Below are positions 58,079 to 62,383 of a DNA stretch of 62,383 bases, one piece after another. The notes beneath the pieces are model-generated. The model had not been told where the DNA came from and did no database searches. It saw only the letters and a list, made by a program, of their open reading frames with translations. Both the position numbers and the translations under genes were made by a program. Location of the stretch: IMG/VR virus record IMGVR_UViG_3300014497_000010, positions 1 to 62,383 of that record; one strand, 5' to 3'. Every line of letters starts with the position of its first letter. Positions within the stretch are counted from its first letter, which is position 1. Source of the stretch: a virus.

Positions 58079-58090
58079 GCGTGTAATGTC
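58079..58090 (+). promoter_or_regulatory. leaderless promoter of the inserted cassette
   Basis: GCGTGTAATGTC with TAATGT at 58084-58089, exactly seven bases before ATG 58097. Confidence 0.65.
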
Positions 58091-58096
58091 TGTGCC

Positions 58097-58333
58097 ATGA
58101 CGTCAGCGAACCCCACCCGGCCAATCGGCGAGCGGGAGATCCGCGCGTTTGAGTCCGTCGTCGCCGCCGCACGCGACTACGCCTTCGGCATCGACATCGA
58201 GAACGACGACGACGCGTTCGACCGCGCCGCCGAGGTCTGCGTCAACGACCTCGGCCTGCCCACCGACCGCGTCATGGCGCTGGTCGAGGCCGCATATGAC
58301 CGGGCATACGCCACCGACCCGACCCCCCGCTAA
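58097..58333 (+). CDS. cassette gene 1, hypothetical, 78 aa, leaderless
   Basis: Acidic helical protein transcribed against the surrounding late genes. Start set by the promoter motif. Sequence gives no family. With the next gene it forms a self-contained unit between terL and portal, the arrangement of a phage moron. Confidence 0.7.
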   Translation: MTSANPTRPIGEREIRAFESVVAAARDYAFGIDIENDDDAFDRAAEVCVNDLGLPTDRVMALVEAAYDRAYATDPTPR

Positions 58334-58343
58334 GGAGATCCCG

Positions 58344-58616
58344 ATGACCACCGAGGACACCCGCGCCCGGCACGACGCCCTGCTGTTCGAACGTGACACC
58401 GCCCGGGGATCCGTCGCCGAGTTCCGCGACCGCCTCTGGATCGAACTCCGCCAGTCCCACCGCGCCGCCTACGAGCTGAGCCGCGGACCCGCCAGCTCGG
58501 CGCGGCTCATCCGCGAGCGCGGGCGCCGCGACGGCCTGCTCACGGCCTACGCCATGCTCACCGCGCAGGCCGAAGAGGACGTGTACGAGAGCCTTCAGGA
58601 CGCCCTCGCCGACTAG
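58344..58616 (+). CDS. cassette gene 2, hypothetical, 90 aa
   Basis: Helical, charged protein with an AAGGAGA ribosome binding site. Ends just before a hairpin terminator. Family unknown. Confidence 0.7.
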   Translation: MTTEDTRARHDALLFERDTARGSVAEFRDRLWIELRQSHRAAYELSRGPASSARLIRERGRRDGLLTAYAMLTAQAEEDVYESLQDALAD

Positions 58617-58624
58617 ACCGCACT

Positions 58625-58668
58625 CCGCCCCCGCAGCAGTGAGCCTGAGGCTCAAACCACGGGGGCGG
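58625..58668. terminator. bidirectional terminator at the cassette end
   Basis: 9-bp stem (58625-58633/58660-58668) enclosing a smaller palindrome (58641-58653), between convergent cassette and terL genes. Confidence 0.55.
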
Positions 58669-58712
58669 GGCGGACGGCCGAGACACCCCGGGACACCCGA
58701 CCGGCCCCCAGT

Positions 58713-60392
58713 CTAGAAGCCGTACGAGCGGCGCTTCGGCCGCTCCCGCGCGAGGCCCTTCGCGACCGCCTCGGCGCGCGCCCACATCGCCAGCAGCATC
58801 GCCACCGCCGCGTCGATCTTGCGGGGCGAGTCGGGGTAATCCTTCCCGACCGTGATCCCCGACGTCGTCTCCCGCCGCCGCGCGTTGAGCACGTGCGTCG
58901 TCAGCGCGTAGCTCCCGTCATGAGTCATCGACCCGTCCCGGATCGCGTGCTCGGCGTTCTCGACCGCCTTGACGATCTGCGTGGTCCGCCCGCCGGTCAT
59001 CCACCACTGGATCGGGTGAACCTGCGTGGCCCGCACCTTCAGCCGCGGACCATAGGTGGCCTCCCACCGCGACACCTCGTCGATCCATCGTGCCGGGTCG
59101 GCGAAGAAGCCACACACCGTCCAGCGCTCGAACGCGCTGCGCACAGCGGCCTCGATCGCCGGACGGGGCGGCTCCCAATCCTTCCCGGCCTCCCCGCGGG
59201 GCTGCTCCCATACCCCGATCTCGAACACGTGGCCCGTGGACACGACACACCCGATCAGGGCGGTCGCGTCGACGATCCCGCGGGCGCGGCGCTGCGACCC
59301 GTCGAACCCCAGCGTGATCAGCGCCCGGTCCGGGACGACCGTGTCCACGGCGGCACGCGCCGCCCACTCCACCGGTGACACCCACGCCGTAGACGCCGGA
59401 GTGACCTGATTGAGGTAGTACATGCGGGCGTCTTGCGCGTCCACGTTCGGGTCCCGGAAGTCGTCGATGACCCGATCGAGGTTCACCCACCCGCCGCGGG
59501 TGTCCGCCGAGTCGCCGTAGGCCACTTCCAGCCCGCGGCGCAGGCTCGCATCGTCCTCGGGGTCGGTCTCCGGCGGCGCCTCGCGGTGGTCGAGCAGGAT
59601 GTGCTCAGCGGCCGACCCGCGCCGCGACTTCGCCGCCTTGAACGAGCGCTCAGATACGGAGTCGTTGCCCGGCAGATAGGCGTTAGGGGTCTCCACCGAA
59701 CACCCTTGGGTTTTCGTCAGGTTTCGACGGACCGCCTCGGCGAGCTTCACCCCGCCGTTGGTGACCGACCACGACTCGGTTTGGTCGAGGGTCGCGAACA
59801 CCGGCCGCCCACCCTCACGGCTGGTCGCGCTCGACGTGGTGAACTCGATCCGGCCGCGCGGCAGCTTGACGAAGGTCTCCATCGGCTCGACACCCTGCCC
59901 GGCGTCGGAGTCGAGGAACACCGGCGACCGGACCATGTCCAGAAGCGGCTCCCAGGTGTTCGCGGTCTGGTCCTCCGAAGTGGCGATCACCTGAACCTTC
60001 GCGCGGAACCCCAACGAGTCCCACGGGCGGCCCACCGGCTGGCCCTCGGCGTCCCAGCCGTCCATCACGACCGGGCCGCGCGCCTCGACGATCGACAGAC
60101 CGGCCAGGATCGGCGACTTCCCCCAACCCTTCGCCCGCGACAGGATCGCCCGGTGGATCACCCGCGCGTTGACCAGCGAGCCGCCGACGATCGCCGGGCC
60201 GCGGAACAGCGGATCCACCGCGTACAGGCGCATGATGAAGCGGACCTGTTCGGGGGTCAGCCGCAGTAGCTCACCGGCGCCGGGCCCGTCGGGGACGACC
60301 AGGTGCGTCGTCATGAACGGGATCACCACGCGGCCCAGCGACGGGTACCGGTCCACGGTGCCATCGGGGTGGACGATCGGCCGCCACGGCAT
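58713..60392 (-). CDS. terL: terminase large subunit
   Basis: 559 residues. Walker A-like SRAKGWGKS at 85-93, Walker B/acidic VFATLDQTES, and the nuclease part with LGFDGSQR, CGFFADPARW and a final KIDAAVAMLLA Asp. The ATPase pumps DNA into the prohead and the nuclease cuts the concatemer. Six bases after terS. Actinophage-type terminase; packaging mode (cos or headful) cannot be told from sequence. Confidence 0.93.
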   Translation of the reverse strand: MPWRPIVHPDGTVDRYPSLGRVVIPFMTTHLVVPDGPGAGELLRLTPEQVRFIMRLYAVDPLFRGPAIVGGSLVNARVIHRAILSRAKGWGKSPILAGLSIVEARGPVVMDGWDAEGQPVGRPWDSLGFRAKVQVIATSEDQTANTWEPLLDMVRSPVFLDSDAGQGVEPMETFVKLPRGRIEFTTSSATSREGGRPVFATLDQTESWSVTNGGVKLAEAVRRNLTKTQGCSVETPNAYLPGNDSVSERSFKAAKSRRGSAAEHILLDHREAPPETDPEDDASLRRGLEVAYGDSADTRGGWVNLDRVIDDFRDPNVDAQDARMYYLNQVTPASTAWVSPVEWAARAAVDTVVPDRALITLGFDGSQRRARGIVDATALIGCVVSTGHVFEIGVWEQPRGEAGKDWEPPRPAIEAAVRSAFERWTVCGFFADPARWIDEVSRWEATYGPRLKVRATQVHPIQWWMTGGRTTQIVKAVENAEHAIRDGSMTHDGSYALTTHVLNARRRETTSGITVGKDYPDSPRKIDAAVAMLLAMWARAEAVAKGLARERPKRRSYGF

Positions 60393-60398
60393 GAGGGA

Positions 60399-60824
60399 CT
60401 AGTCGGCGACGATCGAGATCGGGCTCACCGACGCCAGCGGCGCCGGGTCGGCCTCGGCGTCGTCCGAGACGGTCCACCGCAGCCGGGCCATCGACAGCGG
60501 CGACATCCCGAACCGGTCCCCGATCTGCCGGATCTCGGCGGCGGCCTTGTCCGACGACGAGCGGTGCAGCCGCACGTAGCGCGCGAGTTCGAGCACGACC
60601 AGCGGGCCCATCGTCGCCCACGCGTGCCCTTGCGGGGACCGCCAGATGAACTCCCACAACGTCTCGTCGCGGACCCGCTCGGACTTGATCCGTGACGGCA
60701 CCGGGAAGTCGGGGATCGGGCCGCCGTACGGTTCGGTAGGCAGGACCCGCACCCATCCCGCGGCGGCGTTGCGCCGGGCCCGGTCCTCGGGCCGCTTCGG
60801 GACCTTGCCGGTGGTGATGGGCAT
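60399..60824 (-). CDS. terS: terminase small subunit-like protein
   Basis: 141 residues just upstream of terL. The basic N terminus and a central helical region (HAWATMGPLVVLELARYVRL), then AAAEIRQIGDRFGMSPLSMARLRW (written here in part), fit actinophage small terminases that recognise the packaging site. TAAGAT six bases before the ATG suggests a possible leaderless start; no good ribosome binding site is seen. Confidence 0.8.
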   Translation of the reverse strand: MPITTGKVPKRPEDRARRNAAAGWVRVLPTEPYGGPIPDFPVPSRIKSERVRDETLWEFIWRSPQGHAWATMGPLVVLELARYVRLHRSSSDKAAAEIRQIGDRFGMSPLSMARLRWTVSDDAEADPAPLASVSPISIVAD

Positions 60825-60833
60825 CGCCCGATC

Positions 60834-61040
60834 TTAGATCGGCGTGTCCACGACGTCAGCGGGCGAACCGTCGCAGTAGCGCTCCCCGAGCACGAGATTG
60901 CACATCACCCCGGCCGCCGCGCACGCGTCGCAGGGTTCAGGAACGTGCTCGATGGTGGGGTCGAGCCCACGCGCGGCGCATCCGCATTCGCGGGCGCGTG
61001 TCGAGTTCGGACACAGCACGCCATCGCCGCCGCCGCTCAC
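60834..61040 (-). CDS. Cys-rich zinc-binding protein, 68 aa
   Basis: Eight cysteines (CPNSTRARECGC, CDACAAAGVMC, YCDG) suggest two zinc sites. GTGA overlap with the upstream gene. Located just before terS. A 10-mer copy (60844) encodes the C terminus. Confidence 0.65.
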   Translation of the reverse strand: MSGGGDGVLCPNSTRARECGCAARGLDPTIEHVPEPCDACAAAGVMCNLVLGERYCDGSPADVVDTPI

Positions 61041-61213
61041 CGGTGACCCTTCCGGATCTCGGTCAGCTCGTCGATCAGCTCGTCGACCCGGGCGGGCGGC
61101 AGGTCGATGACGATCGCGTCGGTCGTGCCGACATGGTCGATGCGCAGCCGCACCGCGTCGTCGGCCCGGTCGATCACTTCCAGCGTTGCGGGACACGTCC
61201 CGGAGAAGATCAT
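61037..61213 (-). CDS. hypothetical protein, 58 aa
   Basis: Small alpha/beta protein; ATG at 61213 with GAGGAGGAT upstream. First gene after the large leader hairpin, so probably the first gene of the terminase transcript. Confidence 0.6.
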   Translation of the reverse strand: MIFSGTCPATLEVIDRADDAVRLRIDHVGTTDAIVIDLPPARVDELIDELTEIRKGHR

Positions 61214-61233
61214 GCGGTGAATCCTCCTCGATG

Positions 61234-61279
61234 CGCCTGCGGCCGGTCACCTTGTGGGAGAGGTGACCGGCCGCAGGCG
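61234..61279 (-). terminator. 19-bp leader hairpin
   Basis: Perfect 19-bp stem (61234-61252/61261-61279) with an 8-nt loop. On the leftward transcript the loop reads CTCCCACA, close to the TCCCACCAC leader element. It lies between a promoter at 61369-61374 and the first terminase-operon gene. Confidence 0.7.
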
Positions 61280-61368
61280 GTACTGCTCATGAGCAGCCGG
61301 GGCCGACCTACCCTCGCGCCGTCCCGAGCGCTTTTCGGCCGGAGGACTCCCCGCTGGACTCGTCTTCG

Positions 61369-61380
61369 ATACTACACGCT
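61369..61380 (-). promoter_or_regulatory. promoter of the terminase operon
   Basis: Minus strand GAGCGTGTAGTAT; TAGTAT at the complement of 61369-61374 overlaps the stop codon of the gene 61372-61860. Leader of about 150 bases including the hairpin. Confidence 0.5.
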
Positions 61381-61860
61381 CGGCGGGGAATGTGTCGGGC
61401 GGGGTCGGAGCGGGACGAGGTCGTCCTGCGCCACGAACCACGCCGGACGCCCATCCCGAGGCCGCACCTTCCGTCCGAGCACCATCGCCGTGCGGCCCAG
61501 CACGCACCCCCGGACCGTCATCCTCGGCGGGTCGCCGGTCACCAGGTAGTACCACCGATCCGCCGGTTCGTGCTCCCGGTAGATCAGACACCCGTCCGCG
61601 TACCGGGTCGCCCGGACCTCGCACACCCCGACATCGGCCGCGTAGTGGAACCGATCCACCGACTCGTCCCACTCGACGCCGATCGCGCGGCAGAACGCCA
61701 GCTCACCACACGCGCCGATGATGTCGTCGTGGACACGCTCGACCCACCCGCGCCGATACGACGACGCCGCGTTCAGCCCGCGCCCCTCGCTGGACTCGAA
61801 CCGGCGCAGCCCGACCCTCTTCGCGCGGAGGAACTCCGCCCACGACAGCTCGACGATCAC
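61372..61860 (-). CDS. hypothetical protein, possible PD-(D/E)XK-like fold, 162 aa
   Basis: GTG at 61860 overlaps the upstream stop (GTGA). ERVHDDIIGACGELAFCRAI and AADVGVCEVRATR, then a WYYLVTGDPPRMTVRGCVLG strand, resemble a conserved phage protein with restriction-endonuclease-like core (Asp ... Glu-x-Arg). Catalysis is not certain. A 10-mer copy lies at 61729. Confidence 0.6.
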   Translation of the reverse strand: MIVELSWAEFLRAKRVGLRRFESSEGRGLNAASSYRRGWVERVHDDIIGACGELAFCRAIGVEWDESVDRFHYAADVGVCEVRATRYADGCLIYREHEPADRWYYLVTGDPPRMTVRGCVLGRTAMVLGRKVRPRDGRPAWFVAQDDLVPLRPRPTHSPPSV

Positions 61861-62066
61861 TGGTATCGGTAGCCCTTGACGTCGTCGGGCGGGAACAGCA
61901 CGTCGACCTCGAACGTCGGGAACGGGTTGCGGTCGAGGAAGCGCCGCGCCGCCGCCTGGTCCGGGAACGGGCCGAACACGATCGGCGCGACCGCCCCCGG
62001 GATCCGGATCACCCGCGGCAGCCCACGCGGCTCGAACGGGCGCCGAGTCGACCCGGTGCCGGTCAC
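61857..62066 (-). CDS. hypothetical protein, 69 aa
   Basis: GTG at 62066 overlaps the upstream stop (GTGA). The FGPFPDQAAARRFLDRNPF motif near residue 30 may be a small RNP-like alpha/beta unit. Function unknown. Confidence 0.6.
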   Translation of the reverse strand: MTGTGSTRRPFEPRGLPRVIRIPGAVAPIVFGPFPDQAAARRFLDRNPFPTFEVDVLFPPDDVKGYRYQ

Positions 62067-62305
62067 GACGGCGGCCCCGCGTGGGCAGGGCAGAAGTCGC
62101 CCGACTCGTCGCAGCGCCACCCCTCCCGGCGCAGCTCCGCGCGCGCATAGCCGAACCGCGTCGCCTGATCGTCGCGCTCGTGAACGAGGTAGTCGGCCTC
62201 GTGGACGGCGGCGCAGCCCGGCCGGTCGCAGAACACCCCGATCAGCGCCGGGTAACAGCCGGGCGGGAACGTCACGGTCACGGACGGAGCGGGATCCGAG
62301 TGCAT
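62063..62305 (-). CDS. Cys-rich protein, 80 aa, leaderless
   Basis: CDRPGC, RCDESG and FCPAH give a zinc-binding pattern. ATG at 62305 is exactly seven bases after TAGAAT, so the transcript is probably leaderless. First gene of the rightmost leftward operon; 62306-62383 holds its promoter and nothing else that I recognise. Confidence 0.65.
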   Translation of the reverse strand: MHSDPAPSVTVTFPPGCYPALIGVFCDRPGCAAVHEADYLVHERDDQATRFGYARAELRREGWRCDESGDFCPAHAGPPS

Positions 62306-62312
62306 GTCAGAC

Positions 62313-62322
62313 ATTCTACGCC
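62313..62322 (-). promoter_or_regulatory. leaderless promoter at the right end
   Basis: Minus strand GGCGTAGAATGTC; TAGAAT seven bases before ATG 62305. A variant of the GCGTGTAWTGTC motif. Confidence 0.5.
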
Positions 62323-62383
62323 GAGCAGGATACATCACCCCCCGCGGCCGGGGTTCCGCCCAGCGTACGGAGGGTCAGCGACA

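Larger units (their letters stand above)
55..61736. repeat. dispersed 10-mer CGTGGACACG
   Basis: Counted by eye, the core GTGGACAC or GTGTCCAC starts at 55, 3125, 4254, 4316, 6690, 6975, 8913, 11845, 17167, 19845, 22039, 23864, 24448, 24481, 26131, 28700, 29591, 33074, 33137, 38116, 38772, 40481, 44352, 44686, 48250, 50395, 51233, 52628, 56068, 56230, 58029, 59236, 59341, 60844 and 61729. Twenty-nine of the 35 extend to the full 10-mer CGTGGACACG/CGTGTCCACG. Both orientations are about equal, and coding copies lie in different reading frames. Confidence 0.85.

Noticed and set aside
61372-61860. Calling the protein a restriction endonuclease
   Set aside because: Only a weak Asp...Glu-x-Arg pattern is seen; no methyltransferase partner.
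1-62383. tRNA or rRNA genes
   Set aside because: I saw no cloverleaf with TTCRA and anticodon arms, and no rRNA-like stretch.

Overview
The window reads as most or all of the genome of a tailed, dsDNA, siphovirus-type bacteriophage of a high-GC actinobacterium. The evidence is a terminase/portal/MuF/scaffold/capsid/tail order, a very long tape-measure gene preceded by a frameshifted tail-assembly-chaperone pair, very high G+C by eye, three WhiB-like proteins (a family confined to Actinobacteria and their phages), a secreted Rpf-like protein, and many genes that look leaderless, as is common in that phylum. I saw no integrase, DNA polymerase, tRNA gene or mycolyl-arabinogalactan esterase (LysB), so the genus and lifestyle cannot be fixed from sequence alone.

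Layout. The right two thirds (about 23.1-62.3 kb) is one leftward late region. From right to left it holds small Cys-rich early/late-boundary genes, terS, terL, portal, a membrane protein, MuF-like protein, scaffold, major capsid protein, head-tail connector genes, tail tube, chaperones G/GT, tape measure, distal tail and baseplate-type proteins, and a 1249-residue fibre ending in an alginate-lyase-like domain. Next come a secreted Rpf-LysM protein, a secreted NlpC/P60 protein, membrane proteins, an M15 endolysin, a GH25 muramidase, a staphylococcal-nuclease-like protein and an r1t-type holin. The region ends with more tail proteins, a 1074-residue repeat protein and a papain-like protease. 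A two-gene rightward cassette with its own promoter and terminator is inserted between terL and portal.

The left third is a mosaic of short operons in both directions. A divergent control region at about 20.9 kb separates an XRE-type repressor plus exonuclease/annealing-protein operon (left) from six rightward genes. Further left lie a DUF2303 gene, an excisionase-like HTH gene, a replication initiator, a DnaB-like helicase, and a leftward operon carrying a histidine-decarboxylase-like PLP enzyme, small zinc-ribbon proteins and two WhiB-like proteins. The leftmost 7 kb holds a rightward set (SprT-like protease, WhiB, HTH/zinc proteins, DUF6283) and a leftward set of small membrane or unknown genes.

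Shared signals tie the genome together. (1) A 12-bp motif GCGTGTAWTGTC lies a fixed seven bases upstream of several start codons; I read it as the -10 region of leaderless promoters. (2) A leader element TCCCACCAC, often just after a hairpin, precedes the Shine-Dalgarno of many internal leftward operons. (3) A dispersed 10-mer CGTGGACACG occurs about thirty times, in all reading frames and both orientations, far above chance. (4) An iteron-like array of GAGCGGTC lies at 1295-1525. The most unusual contents are signal 3, the phage-borne decarboxylase, the tail-fibre polysaccharide lyase and the secreted Rpf/NlpC pair.
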